From: CALVUJ01 sp045119835 | Lineage (GTDB): Bacteria; Bacillota_I; Bacilli_A; RFN20; DUOF01 | Assembly (NCBI GenBank): GCA_045119835.1 | Contig: JBGVED010000061.1 | Span: 1 to 64,000 of the forward strand | Direction: 5' to 3' | Length of the DNA: 64,000 nt | Shown here: piece by piece, positions 25,758-34,678 of the stretch | Layout: every line of letters begins with the position of its first letter | Position numbering within the stretch: the first letter of the stretch is position 1 | The notes under the pieces: generated by a model | What the model was told of the DNA's origin: nothing | Seen by the model: only the letters and a program-made list of their open reading frames with translations | The model's database searches: none | Made by a program: the position numbers and the translations under genes

Positions 25758-27545
25758 GTGAGAATAGATGAGCAAATTATTGAAGAGATAAAAAGTAGAA
25801 CTAATATAGTTGACGTTATTTCAAAATATATACCAGTTAGTAAAAAGGGTAAGAATCATGTATGTGTTTGTCCTTTTCACAACGACACTAATCCGAGTAT
25901 GCAGATAAGTGAAGAAAAGCAAATATATAAATGCTTTTCTTGTGGAGCAGGAGGAAATGTTTTTACTTTTGTTGAAGAGTTTGAAAAAGTTTCTTTTATT
26001 GAGTCTGTAAAAATTGTTGCGGATTTTATAGGATATGATTTGAGTCAGTATGAGGTTGCGTTGCCTCAAAAAAATATTGATCCTAAGCAAGAAAAATTAT
26101 TGTCACTAGCAAAAGAAGCAAGTGAATTTTATACATATAATTTACTTAATTCTTCTAATGAAGGTCTTAAGTATTTTGAAAAAAGAGGTATAAATAAAGA
26201 AATAATAGAAGTATTTAAACTTGGTTATGCAGATAATGATTCCAGTAAGATATTACGTTATTTAACTAAAAAAGGTTATACAACTAGTGAGATAGTAGAG
26301 GCTGGTATTGGAATTGAAGGTAATGGCTCTTTTATAGATAGATTTAAAGGGAGAGTTATTTTTACTTTAACTAATGTAAAAGGAGACGTAGTAGGTTTTA
26401 GTGGTAGAAAAATTGATAATAGTGATGCTAGTAAATATGTTAATAGCAATGAAAATGCTTTGTTTAATAAAAGCTCATGTTTGTATAATTTTTTTGAGGC
26501 TAAAAGTGAAATATTAAAAGAGAAAAAGGTTTATGTGGTTGAAGGGTTTATGGATGTTATTGCTCTTTATAAAGCGGGAGTTAAAAATGCAATTGCTACA
26601 ATGGGGGTTGCATTAAGCAAAGAACACATTAAATCTATAGAAAAGATGAATGCTCAAATGATATTCTCTTTTGATGGTGATAATGCAGGACAGACATCAA
26701 TGTATAAAACAATTGAAGAAATTGAAAAAAATAGTTCATTAAGAGTTTTAACAACTGGTGTTAGTGAAGCTGGAAAAGATTTGGATGAAATATACAATTT
26801 GGCAGGAGAAAAAGGAATTAAGAGTTTCTTAAATAATACTTATAGTGTTAATGAATTTAAATTTTATTATAATTTAAGAAAAACTAATTTAGATAATTAT
26901 AGTGATAAATGTAAATTAATTGATTATGTGGCAAAACTAATTAATGGTATTGATAGTATAAGCGAGAAATCTTATTTTAAAACTTTGGCTAGTAATGAAA
27001 TAGGTTGTAGCGAAGATGTAATTGCTCAAAGTATTGACAAACTGCAAGGCAAAGTGATAAAATCTGCAAGTAAGAGTCTTTTTAAAGAGAAAGTTAATAG
27101 TGTTGATAGATATGAAAGAGCCGAAATTGAAGCTTTAAAGCAAATGTTGTTTGATTCAAATGCAATTGTTTATTATATGCAAAAGGTTGGTTTCATGTTT
27201 AATAGTGATAATCGTAAAATGGCTGCTTACATTGTTGAATACTATGAGAAGTTTAATAGTGTAGATCCGCTTAAGATTATAGAATATGTAAAAGAAGTTG
27301 ATTTTAAGTTAGCAGATGGGCTTATTAAAATTTATGAGAGAGATATTCCATCAAAATTCAATCGTGGTGTATTCGATGTTATTACTGGTCAGAAATCCTT
27401 AGAGGTCGAGATCGAACAATTGCTCGAAGAAATGAAAAAGAGTACTGACCCCAGAGAAAAAGCCAGGATTGTTATGGAGATAGGAATTAAGAAGAAGCAA
27501 TTGAGCGAGAGTAAATCCACATATATAGTGGAAAAGGGGGATTAG
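25758..27545 (+). CDS. dnaG: DNA primase
   Basis: A 595-residue primase that makes RNA primers for lagging-strand synthesis. The N-terminal zinc ribbon is complete (Cys38, His41, Cys59, Cys62 in CPFH and CFSCGAGG). The RNA-polymerase core has YNFFEAKSEI and the Toprim motifs VVEGFMDVIALYKAG and FDGDNAGQ. The C-terminal helicase-binding part is helical and poorly conserved. The start is GTG behind GGGGTGAGG, 31 bases after glyQS. It is followed four bases later by rpoD, giving the classic dnaG-rpoD pair of the macromolecular synthesis operon. Confidence 0.96.
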   Translation: MRIDEQIIEEIKSRTNIVDVISKYIPVSKKGKNHVCVCPFHNDTNPSMQISEEKQIYKCFSCGAGGNVFTFVEEFEKVSFIESVKIVADFIGYDLSQYEVALPQKNIDPKQEKLLSLAKEASEFYTYNLLNSSNEGLKYFEKRGINKEIIEVFKLGYADNDSSKILRYLTKKGYTTSEIVEAGIGIEGNGSFIDRFKGRVIFTLTNVKGDVVGFSGRKIDNSDASKYVNSNENALFNKSSCLYNFFEAKSEILKEKKVYVVEGFMDVIALYKAGVKNAIATMGVALSKEHIKSIEKMNAQMIFSFDGDNAGQTSMYKTIEEIEKNSSLRVLTTGVSEAGKDLDEIYNLAGEKGIKSFLNNTYSVNEFKFYYNLRKTNLDNYSDKCKLIDYVAKLINGIDSISEKSYFKTLASNEIGCSEDVIAQSIDKLQGKVIKSASKSLFKEKVNSVDRYERAEIEALKQMLFDSNAIVYYMQKVGFMFNSDNRKMAAYIVEYYEKFNSVDPLKIIEYVKEVDFKLADGLIKIYERDIPSKFNRGVFDVITGQKSLEVEIEQLLEEMKKSTDPREKARIVMEIGIKKKQLSESKSTYIVEKGD

Positions 27546-27549
27546 TTTA

Positions 27550-28785
27550 GTGGCTAAAATAGTTGAAAAAGATGATGAGTTAGAAGAATTTGAGTCGATA
27601 GATGCCATTAAGAAAAGATTAGAGAAAACAGCAAAAGCAAATGGTAAGTATTTGACATTTGAAGAAATTGATGAGGCTGTATCTCATCTTGATTTAAGTG
27701 ATGCTGATGTGGAAAATTTAGTTGAATATTTTAAAAGTAAAAAGATAGAAGTTGTTGTAGAAGATGATTCTAATGGGGAGTTAGAAGACATTGATGCAAG
27801 TGACCTAGATTTAAAAAATTTAGAGAATTTAGATGAAGTTGTAGAAGATGAAGATGATATATTTTTAGATGAAGATTTACTTAGAAGTGAAGCTGATGCA
27901 TTAAAGTATATTCAAAATGATAATATTATTATCAGTGGAGATGTCAAAGTAAATGATCCTGTGAAAATGTATTTAAAGGAAATTGGTAAAGTTCCTTTGT
28001 TATCAAAAGAGAGAGAAATATTTTTAGCTAATAGAATTTCTCAAGGTGATCAAAGAGCAAAAGATGAAATAGTTCAAGCTAACTTAAGACTTGTTGTTGC
28101 GATTGCTAAAAAATATTTAGGTAGAGGAATGTTGTTTTTGGATCTTATCCAAGAAGGAAATTTAGGCCTTATCAAAGCTAGTGAAAAATTTGATCCAGAG
28201 AAGGGATTTAAATTTTCTACTTATGCTACTTGGTGGATTAGACAAGCTATTACACGTGCTATAGCAGATCAAGCAAGAACAATAAGAATTCCTGTGCATA
28301 TGGTAGAAACTATAAATAAAATGACTCGAGTTCAAAGACAATTAGTTCAAAAATTAGGAAGAGATCCTAGTGGTGAAGAAATTGCTAAGGAAATGGGTGG
28401 AGGAATGACTGGCGATAGAGTTAGAGAAATTCAAAAGTTATCTTTGGAACCATTATCTTTAGAGAAACCTATTGGCGAGGAAGATGACTCTCATGTTGGT
28501 GATTTTGTTGAAGATAAAGAAACACTTTCTCCTAATGAGTATGCTAGTAATGAGTTGTTAAAAGATGAACTTTATAATGTAATGAAGGATTTAACTGATA
28601 GAGAGGAAAGAGTTCTTCGTTTAAGATATGGATTGGATGATGGAAGACCTTGTACTCTTGAAGAAGTTGGTAGAGAATTTGGTGTTACAAGAGAGAGAAT
28701 TAGACAAATAGAAGCTAAAGCGCTTCGTAAATTAAGACATCCTACAAGATCAAAAAGGTTTGGTGATTTCCGTGATGCAGCATAA
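27550..28785 (+). CDS. rpoD: Primary RNA polymerase sigma factor (SigA/RpoD)
   Basis: The housekeeping sigma factor, 411 residues. An acidic region 1.1-like N-terminus (about 1-120) precedes region 1.2 (NDPVKMYLKEIG). Region 2 holds NLRLVVAIAKKYLGRG, LIQEGNLGLIKA and STYATWWIRQAI; region 3 has RIPVHMVETINK; region 4.2 has EEVGREFGVTRERIRQIE. Nothing conserved is missing. The GTG start follows AAGGGGG, which lies inside the end of dnaG. The trmK start overlaps its last 11 bases. Confidence 0.97.
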   Translation: MAKIVEKDDELEEFESIDAIKKRLEKTAKANGKYLTFEEIDEAVSHLDLSDADVENLVEYFKSKKIEVVVEDDSNGELEDIDASDLDLKNLENLDEVVEDEDDIFLDEDLLRSEADALKYIQNDNIIISGDVKVNDPVKMYLKEIGKVPLLSKEREIFLANRISQGDQRAKDEIVQANLRLVVAIAKKYLGRGMLFLDLIQEGNLGLIKASEKFDPEKGFKFSTYATWWIRQAITRAIADQARTIRIPVHMVETINKMTRVQRQLVQKLGRDPSGEEIAKEMGGGMTGDRVREIQKLSLEPLSLEKPIGEEDDSHVGDFVEDKETLSPNEYASNELLKDELYNVMKDLTDREERVLRLRYGLDDGRPCTLEEVGREFGVTRERIRQIEAKALRKLRHPTRSKRFGDFRDAA

Positions 28786-29449
28786 TATAAAATTATCTAA
28801 AAGATTACAAGCAATTTATGATTTAGTTCCTCAAAGTAATGTGTTAGCTGATATTGGTAGTGATCATGCATTTTTACCAATAGCCTTAGTTTTAAATGGT
28901 AAAGTTACTAGAGCATACGCAAGTGAAGTTAATGAGGGGCCATATGAAGCAACAGTAAAAAACATTGAAAAGCATGGTGTAAGTAATTACGTTAGTGCGG
29001 TTTTATCTGATGGAATAAGTGAACTTGAAAAAGATGTTAACACTATATCTATTTGTGGTATGGGAGGAAGTTTGATTGTTGATATTTTAGATAAGGACAT
29101 TGAAAAATTAGAGCATGTTTCTACACTAATATTACAACCTAATAATAATGAAGAAACAGTTCGTATATGGTTAATGAATAATGGATTTGAAATATATGAA
29201 GAAAAATTAATCGAAGAAGATAATCGTTATTATGAAATCATTAAAGCTGTTAAGGGTAAGGCTAATTATAGTAAAGAAGAATTATATTTTGGTCCTGTAT
29301 TACTTAAAGAAAAGAATGATGTTTTCTTGAAAAAATGGACTAATCATAAAGAGTATTTGAATAAAGTAATTGAAAATATCAATGATAAAGAATGTTCTAA
29401 TTGTAAATTGTTAGGTTCTATTGTTGATTTAATAAATAAAGTAATTTAA
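28775..29449 (+). CDS. trmK: tRNA (adenine(22)-N(1))-methyltransferase TrmK
   Basis: A Rossmann methyltransferase of about 224 residues that makes m1A22 in tRNA using S-adenosylmethionine. The SAM-binding stretch reads VLADIGSDHAFLP, followed by YASEVNEGPYEAT and ISICGMGG, all TrmK signatures; LQPNNNEETVR is the later family motif. A helical C-terminal domain follows. The ATG at 28775 is used; GGTGA lies ten bases upstream inside rpoD. In Bacillus trmK also follows sigA closely, but the next genes there (yqfO, ispH) are absent here and a terminator follows instead. Confidence 0.93.
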   Translation: MQHNIKLSKRLQAIYDLVPQSNVLADIGSDHAFLPIALVLNGKVTRAYASEVNEGPYEATVKNIEKHGVSNYVSAVLSDGISELEKDVNTISICGMGGSLIVDILDKDIEKLEHVSTLILQPNNNEETVRIWLMNNGFEIYEEKLIEEDNRYYEIIKAVKGKANYSKEELYFGPVLLKEKNDVFLKKWTNHKEYLNKVIENINDKECSNCKLLGSIVDLINKVI

Positions 29450-29457
29450 AAATAGTG

Positions 29458-29503
29458 AAAGGAATAATATCTGTGTTGGTTAGGTTTTATTCCTTTTTTT
29501 ATT
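29458..29503 (+). terminator. Intrinsic terminator after trmK
   Basis: AAAGGAATAA (29458-29467) pairs with TTATTCCTTT (29487-29496), and a T-rich tract follows. It ends the era-to-trmK stretch and argues against coding in the 100 bases before 29554. Confidence 0.8.
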
Positions 29504-29553
29504 CTAGTTTTTTAGGTGAAGTGATATACTATCCTTGCGAGAGGGGTTTGGGT

Positions 29554-30033
29554 ATGAAAACAATTACCGGTTTAGGGGGATATGAATTTTATTTAGATGA
29601 TACGTGGATAGAACTTACTGAAGAAGAAAAGAGAAAATTTAATATTAATCCATCGATACTTAATTATTTAGTTAACTATACAAAAAGAAAGGAATTTTTT
29701 GTTAATTCAGATAGTTATTATGATAGCAAAGATGATTTAGGCGCTTTTTTTGATCTATGTAAAAACATGATGATTAGAAACAATTTTGTGATAGTGGATG
29801 AAGAAAAATTTGTATCGGTAAACTCTTGGGATAATCAAACAATTGAAGCTTATAAATTGTTATCTCGTTTACCTAATGGCATTTTACAAGCTTCATATTT
29901 TATGCGCTTAACAGGAAAAACTATAAATGGATATTTGTATGGATGTTTGACAACAAAAGTTTCAGAAAATCATGATGAAAATGAAGATGTTTTAGTTGGA
30001 GTTATAAAAAATTGGAAATATATAGATAATTAA
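29554..30033 (+). CDS. Hypothetical protein, 159 residues
   Basis: I do not recognise this protein. It appears soluble and mixed alpha/beta, with many aromatic residues (GLGGYEFYLDDTWIELTEEE at the start) and an acidic stretch near the end (ENHDENEDV). There is no signal peptide and no membrane helix. The ATG at 29554 is preceded by GAGAGGGG; a TATACT box (about 29525) sits between the trmK terminator and the start, so it is likely its own unit. It is the first gene of an accessory block placed where Bacillus has yqfO-ispH. Confidence 0.6.
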   Translation: MKTITGLGGYEFYLDDTWIELTEEEKRKFNINPSILNYLVNYTKRKEFFVNSDSYYDSKDDLGAFFDLCKNMMIRNNFVIVDEEKFVSVNSWDNQTIEAYKLLSRLPNGILQASYFMRLTGKTINGYLYGCLTTKVSENHDENEDVLVGVIKNWKYIDN

Positions 30034-30210
30034 AAAAATGTAATATATTTTTATACTTTTTTGTTAATCTTAAGATGTTTGTTTAAATTTTATTAATTAT
30101 TGATATATTGTATGTTGTTATAACAATGATTTGAATGTTTAAATCCAATTGTTTTTTTGTAAATTTGAAAATTATACCTAGACTAAAAAATTTGGAAAGA
30201 AGTGATCATA

Positions 30211-31047
30211 GTGGCAAGAGAAGAAATTTGCGAAGTTTTAAAAGATTTTGGTAGAGAATTTATTTCTTCTAATAAAATAAATCAAATAAAATTAGCTAGC
30301 GAAGGGCTAAGCCTTTTAGAAGAGATGTTAAATTTTTCTAAGATAAATGTGGTTAGAGAAGAATATAATTTGAGTGAAAGACAAAGAGATATCATAAAAA
30401 GACTTAAAGAAATATTTAAAGAGGGGTATTTTTATGATGTTGAATTAGACAAAAGAAAGGATAAATCATTGTTGTGTGATATTTATTGGAATATTCATGA
30501 TTTTTTTTGTGATTGTTATAATGTGGATGCTAATATTTATGAAACTGAATTAAATGCAATTTATCCGTTTATTGTTCTTTTTGAAAAGCATTTGCAAAAT
30601 ATTATAGACAGTAATCAGGAAAAAGATTTAGATGAATTAAAAGAGTTTGTTTTAAAGATTGATTCCAGCGCGATGATTCACCCATCTCATCCAGGATATA
30701 AATCTAGCGTGACTGAAATTCATATTGAAAAATATTATGATGAATATTATAATTGTAAATACAAACAAGACATTGTTATAGATGGAAAACACAAAAAAAT
30801 ATCAAAAAATAAAATAAATATGATAGAAAAAATAATAATGAGACATTTGTTTAGACTTACGGAGTGTTCTGTAAAAGAAAGCTATTCTTATTCTGATGAT
30901 ATGTATGGTGAAGGCGGTGGCAGGGGTAGTATAAAAATAAATATAGGAAAATTAAATTTATATATTAATACTGCTATATTAGATAAAAAGATAAGGTTTG
31001 TATGTAATAGTTTTAAAAGTGAAATTTATAATATTATTAATTCGTAA
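30211..31047 (+). CDS. Hypothetical protein, 279 residues
   Basis: I cannot assign a family. The N-terminal two thirds look helical and charged (VLKDFGREF, ERQRDIIKRLKEIFKEG, ELDELKEF). The last third changes to a beta-like stretch with a glycine-rich turn (MYGEGGGRGSIKINIG). No signal peptide or membrane segment is present. The GTG at 30211 has GGAAAGAAGTGA upstream. The 177 bases before it hold no gene and no clear structure. A weak hairpin terminator lies downstream, so it appears to be a single gene. Confidence 0.6.
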   Translation: MAREEICEVLKDFGREFISSNKINQIKLASEGLSLLEEMLNFSKINVVREEYNLSERQRDIIKRLKEIFKEGYFYDVELDKRKDKSLLCDIYWNIHDFFCDCYNVDANIYETELNAIYPFIVLFEKHLQNIIDSNQEKDLDELKEFVLKIDSSAMIHPSHPGYKSSVTEIHIEKYYDEYYNCKYKQDIVIDGKHKKISKNKINMIEKIIMRHLFRLTECSVKESYSYSDDMYGEGGGRGSIKINIGKLNLYINTAILDKKIRFVCNSFKSEIYNIINS

Positions 31048-31104
31048 ATATGAATATTAGGTGTTTTTATTAAACGATTTTTTTCATTGTTAATTGTGAA
31101 TTTA

Positions 31105-31138
31105 GGCTACTTTAAATAGTTTGAGTAGCCATGTTTTT
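31105..31138 (+). terminator. Probable terminator hairpin
   Basis: GGCTACT (31105-31111) pairs with AGTAGCC (31124-31130). A short T-run (ATGTTTTT) follows, so it is weaker than the other terminators. Confidence 0.55.
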
Positions 31139-31242
31139 GGTAAAATAAAATTTTGATTTTTATTTAGGGAGGAAATTAAATTTTTTAAAAAATTGAAAAT
31201 TTTTATTTAAAATGGTATATTAAAAAAAAGGAGTGTATTAAT

Positions 31243-32199
31243 ATGTACAGTTTGTCAAAAAATTATTATCTTTGTGTAAATTATGAGGAAGCATGGAATT
31301 CTTGTTTGAAAGGAATTGAAGAAGGAGATGTTAAGTGTCAATTTATAAAGGCACGAATGTTAAAAGAAGGTAAATATGTAGAAAAAAACGAAGAAGAGGC
31401 AATTAAAATTTTTAATGAATATTTTGATGAAATAAAATGCTTGGCTGAAAATGATGGCGATGCAGCATATATAGTTTTTTTGTATTATAAAGAAGGCTTA
31501 GGCTCTGTGGAAGTCGATAATGATAAAAAGTCTTTTTATTTTGAGAAAGCTTTAAATTTAAAATCTAAAGATGCTCAATATTTGCAGGCAATTGATTATG
31601 ATTTTGGAATATTTGGAGTGGAAAAATCTTATGAAAAAGCATTTGAGTGGTATGAAAAATCAGCAGAACAAGGTAATGTAATAGCTCAATATATATTAGC
31701 TACTTGTTATCGTGATGGAAGAGGAACTGAACAATCTTGCGAAAAAGCATTTGAATGGTTTATGAAAGCAGCTCAACAAGGACTTGATACTGCTATGAAT
31801 ATGGTATCAGTGTGTTATAGTAATGGTGAAGGTGTTGAACAGTCTTATGAAAAAGCTTTTGAGTGGTATGAAAAATCAGCTGGACAAGGTAATGCAATAG
31901 CTCAATATTTTTTAGCTATTTGTTATCGTGATGGAAGAGGAACTGAACAATCTTATGAAAAAGCATTTGAATGGTTTATGAAAGCAGCTCAGCAAGGTGA
32001 TTCTAAATCTATGTATATTGTGGCGCTTTGTTATAGTAAGGGCGAAGGTGTTGAACAATCTTATGAAAAGGCATTTGAGTGGTTGCTAAAATCAGTTGAA
32101 AAAGAAAAGGAATGTAATGATAATAGATTTAAGGCTTCGAAAATAAATTCCAGTATAGATCCAAAAGAGCGCTTTGATGATTGGTTCAATAAAGATTAA
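31243..32199 (+). CDS. Sel1-repeat protein
   Basis: This 318-residue protein is built from Sel1-like (SLR) helical hairpins of 36 residues. The first ~125 residues hold diverged units; from residue 127 on there are five near-perfect copies of SYEKAFEWYEKSAEQGN and AxxYxxGxGxEQ type. No signal peptide is present. SLR proteins usually scaffold protein complexes or act as effectors; no partner is evident. At the DNA level two adjacent units (216 bases) are repeated almost exactly near 31627-31840 and 31843-32056, showing a recent tandem duplication. AAAGGAGTG precedes the ATG. Confidence 0.85.
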   Translation: MYSLSKNYYLCVNYEEAWNSCLKGIEEGDVKCQFIKARMLKEGKYVEKNEEEAIKIFNEYFDEIKCLAENDGDAAYIVFLYYKEGLGSVEVDNDKKSFYFEKALNLKSKDAQYLQAIDYDFGIFGVEKSYEKAFEWYEKSAEQGNVIAQYILATCYRDGRGTEQSCEKAFEWFMKAAQQGLDTAMNMVSVCYSNGEGVEQSYEKAFEWYEKSAGQGNAIAQYFLAICYRDGRGTEQSYEKAFEWFMKAAQQGDSKSMYIVALCYSKGEGVEQSYEKAFEWLLKSVEKEKECNDNRFKASKINSSIDPKERFDDWFNKD

Positions 32200-32268
32200 G
32201 ATTATGACGTCTTTAAATTTGGTTGAACTTTGTAGAGGAAAAAATTTAAAATAATTTATATTTAATGT

Positions 32269-32299
32269 GCAGGTATCAAGTACTTGCCTTTTTTATATA
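32269..32299 (+). terminator. Intrinsic terminator after the Sel1-repeat gene
   Basis: GCAGGTA (32269-32275) pairs with TACTTGC (32281-32287) with one G-T pair, followed by CTTTTTT. The remaining 170 bases up to dut hold only its promoter. Confidence 0.7.
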
Positions 32300-32425
32300 T
32301 GTTTATGAAAGTTATTTAAAATTTAATTAAGTATAGGTAATTTTATTTGAAAGTATAAACTACTAGTTTTGTATTTGTTGAGAATGATTATAAAAAAATA
32401 AATGTTGCATATTTAAATGAGATGA

Positions 32426-32454
32426 TTGGTTGTTTGGTTAATTTGTAGTATTAT
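32426..32454 (+). promoter_or_regulatory. Promoter of dut
   Basis: TTGGTT (32426-32431), a 17-base spacer and TATTAT (32449-32454) lie 16 bases before the dut ATG. Confidence 0.55.
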
Positions 32455-32470
32455 ATTAAGGGTGGCTTTT

Positions 32471-33055
32471 ATGAATAAAGAAGAAATTATTAAATTGTTA
32501 GAGGAAATCGAAACTGAAAAAAGAAAAAATCGTTTTTTTGAGAAAATTAGTTTAGCGGAATTTAGTAAAGGCGTTAAAGCAAATACAGACAAATTTAATG
32601 ATGAAGAAATACAAAAATTATATGAAGATTTACCTTTTCCTTGTAGGAGTACAATTCATGCAGGAGGATATGATTTTTATGCACCCTATGATTTTATTTT
32701 AAAGCCAGGTGAAACTATAGTTGTTCCTACAGGATTTAGGGTACATATGAATAACGATGAAACTTTTAATTTGTTTATAAGAAGTGGTACAGGATTTAAA
32801 TTTAATGTTAGGTTGTCTAATCAAATTGGTATTATCGACGCTGATTATTATGGTAATAGTAAAAATGAAGGTCATATGTTTGTTTCTTTTACAAATCATG
32901 GTAGTAAAGAATGGATTAATAAAACTATTGGAGTAGAAAAAGAAAATAAGTCCAAAATGGTTCAAGGATTGTTTATGCCTTTTTATATTACTAAAGATGA
33001 TGTCTGTTTAAATATAGTAAGAAGTGGTGGATTGGGATCTACTAATAAGGAGTGA
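32471..33055 (+). CDS. dut: dUTP diphosphatase (dUTPase)
   Basis: A 194-residue trimeric-type dUTPase that hydrolyses dUTP to dUMP, keeping uracil out of DNA. All five motifs are visible: AGGYDFYAP, RSGTGFKF, NQIGIIDADYYGN, VQGLFMPFY and RSGGLGSTNK. About 50 extra charged residues precede motif 1. The ATG at 32471 follows GGGTGG; the open frame upstream covers the promoter and is not used. It ends in TGA, one of few in this window. Reading that TGA as Trp would give three Trp within 11 codons before a TAG, so it is a real stop. The ribosome site of the next gene lies at its end. Confidence 0.93.
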   Translation: MNKEEIIKLLEEIETEKRKNRFFEKISLAEFSKGVKANTDKFNDEEIQKLYEDLPFPCRSTIHAGGYDFYAPYDFILKPGETIVVPTGFRVHMNNDETFNLFIRSGTGFKFNVRLSNQIGIIDADYYGNSKNEGHMFVSFTNHGSKEWINKTIGVEKENKSKMVQGLFMPFYITKDDVCLNIVRSGGLGSTNKE

Positions 33056-33060
33056 GTTGT

Positions 33061-34173
33061 GTGAAGCATAAATTGAAGAAATTCTTAGTTGCTATTGGAA
33101 TTATTTTGTTAGTGATAGTTTTGCTTGTAGGTACATATTTAGGATATGTTATGCTTCAGTATTATAGAATTGATGATGTTGTTACACTAGAGATTGATAG
33201 AAATAGTGAAAATGTTACGGTATCTCTTCATAAAGAATATAGTATTTCTACCTATAATATTGGTTTTGGCGCATATAATCAAGAGTATTCTTTTTTCATG
33301 GATGAAGGGTATATGAAGGATGGAACATATGTTAGTGGTAAGTACGCTAAAGCTGTTAGTGAAGAGGTTGTTTTAACGAATACTAATGGTGCTATAAATA
33401 CAATGAAAAATTTAAATAGTGACTTTGTTTTTTTACAAGAAGTAGATAAAGAAGCAAGTAGGAGTTATGGTATTAATCAATATGAGATGTTTATGGATAG
33501 TTTTAACGAATATTCTAGTGTGTATGCTTCTAACTTTCATAGTGCTTATCTTCTTTATCCTTTTAATGATCCAATAGGTAAAACAGAAGCAGGAATTGTT
33601 ACGTTGTCTAATTTTAAAATTAATGAAGCGACAAGGTATAAACTTCCAATTGATGAATCTTTTCCTACTAAATTTTTTGATTTAGATAGATGTTTTATGG
33701 TTACTAGGTATACTGTTAGTGAAGGAAGAGAGTTGGTTCTTATAAATGTTCATTTAAGTGCTTATGATGAGGGTGGGGTTTATCGTAAGAAACAACTTGA
33801 GGTACTTAATCAAATTTTAAAAGAAGAAAGAGAAAAAGGAAATTATGTAATAGCTGGTGGAGATTTTAATCATGATATTGCGGATAGTTTAAATGAGTTT
33901 GTTACTGATCAAAAAGTTCCTGAGTGGGTTTATGTTTTAAGTAATGATGATTTAGCAGAGGGGTATAGTTTTGCAACTAGTAAAAATATCCCTACTTGTA
34001 GAAGTAGCGATATGCCTTATCAAAAAGATGTTAATTATAGTGTTGTTATAGATGGGTTTATTGTTAGTGATAATGTTTTAGTTACAGGTGTTAGTAATAT
34101 TGCTCAAGAAAATGAAGAGTTGTTTTTGTATAGTGACCATAATCCTGTAGAGTTAAAATTTGTTCTAGAGTAA
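33061..34173 (+). CDS. Membrane-anchored endonuclease/exonuclease/phosphatase family protein
   Basis: About 370 residues with one N-terminal membrane helix (about 8-30, ILLVIVLLVGTYLGYVML) and an external EEP domain of the DNase I / sphingomyelinase type. Motifs in order: STYNIGFGAY, DFVFLQEVD (metal Glu), LVLINVHLSA, AGGDFNHD and YSDHNPVELKF (catalytic His). The substrate may be DNA, a phospholipid or an inositol phosphate; the sequence does not decide. GTG 33061 is the likely start because AAGGAG ends eight bases upstream at the dut stop; GTG 33052 would overlap that site. It is co-transcribed with dut. Confidence 0.87.
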   Translation: MKHKLKKFLVAIGIILLVIVLLVGTYLGYVMLQYYRIDDVVTLEIDRNSENVTVSLHKEYSISTYNIGFGAYNQEYSFFMDEGYMKDGTYVSGKYAKAVSEEVVLTNTNGAINTMKNLNSDFVFLQEVDKEASRSYGINQYEMFMDSFNEYSSVYASNFHSAYLLYPFNDPIGKTEAGIVTLSNFKINEATRYKLPIDESFPTKFFDLDRCFMVTRYTVSEGRELVLINVHLSAYDEGGVYRKKQLEVLNQILKEEREKGNYVIAGGDFNHDIADSLNEFVTDQKVPEWVYVLSNDDLAEGYSFATSKNIPTCRSSDMPYQKDVNYSVVIDGFIVSDNVLVTGVSNIAQENEELFLYSDHNPVELKFVLE

Positions 34174-34178
34174 ATTAA

Positions 34179-34595
34179 TTATACAAAGAAAGGTTTAGAA
34201 GGAATGTTTCCTTCTTTTTTTGTATGTTTTTTATGATGAGGTTCTTTAATTTGAGTTTCTTTAGGGGTTATATCAATAGTTGTATTATTTTTGTTATTAT
34301 TGTATCTTTTGCTTTTTAAATTTGTTTTTGTGAAATTGGCAGCTGCGCTTATTATTGTTTTGGAATTTGAAATCATGGGTTTTACTTGATTGTAAAGTGG
34401 AACTATTTGATTTATTGTACCGATTGTTTTTTGTGCTCCGTTTAATATTCCTGATAAAGAAAATTTGTTTGTTAATGATCTTGTAAATACCCTATTAGGG
34501 GCAACTCGATTAATGAATGATGAGCCTGCACTTGCAAAAGGAGACATACTTCTTGTTAGGTTCATTGAGTTAAATAAGGGATTAAAAGTTCTCAT
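34179..34595 (-). CDS. YqfQ/VrrA-like probable spore coat protein
   Basis: A basic protein of 138 residues. The middle (about 45-85) reads GILNGAQKTIGTINQIVPLY and QVKPMISNSK, the same pattern as the helical core of YqfQ/VrrA proteins (NNTQK, Q-x-x-x-P-x-x-x-Q-Y-x-P-x-x-K-N). The tail is rich in Lys, Asn and His (HHKKHTKK). YqfQ is a coat-associated protein in Bacillus, and there its gene stands just before cshB and nfo, exactly the neighbours here, but on the same strand; here it is inverted. The ATG at 34595 follows AGGTGA. Similarity is modest, so the synteny matters. Confidence 0.65.
   Translation of the reverse strand: MRTFNPLFNSMNLTRSMSPFASAGSSFINRVAPNRVFTRSLTNKFSLSGILNGAQKTIGTINQIVPLYNQVKPMISNSKTIISAAANFTKTNLKSKRYNNNKNNTTIDITPKETQIKEPHHKKHTKKEGNIPSKPFFV
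34197..34222 (+). terminator. Terminator of the dut-EEP unit
   Basis: AGAAGGAA (34197-34204) pairs with TTCCTTCT (34208-34215) and runs into a seven-base T-run. It lies within the 3' end of the convergent yqfQ-like gene. Confidence 0.7.
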
Positions 34596-34678
34596 TATTA
34601 TCACCTATAATAAAATATGCATTTATCTGGGATTGTTTACTGATTAAAAATAATGTATAATTTTTTTGGTGATGTAAA

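Noticed and set aside
29455..29553. Upstream extension of the hypothetical gene at 29554
   Set aside because: It would run through the trmK terminator hairpin and lacks a ribosome site. GAGAGGGG supports the ATG at 29554.
30034..30210. Regulatory RNA in the gap before the hypothetical gene at 30211
   Set aside because: Only AT-rich sequence without a convincing stem or terminator was seen.
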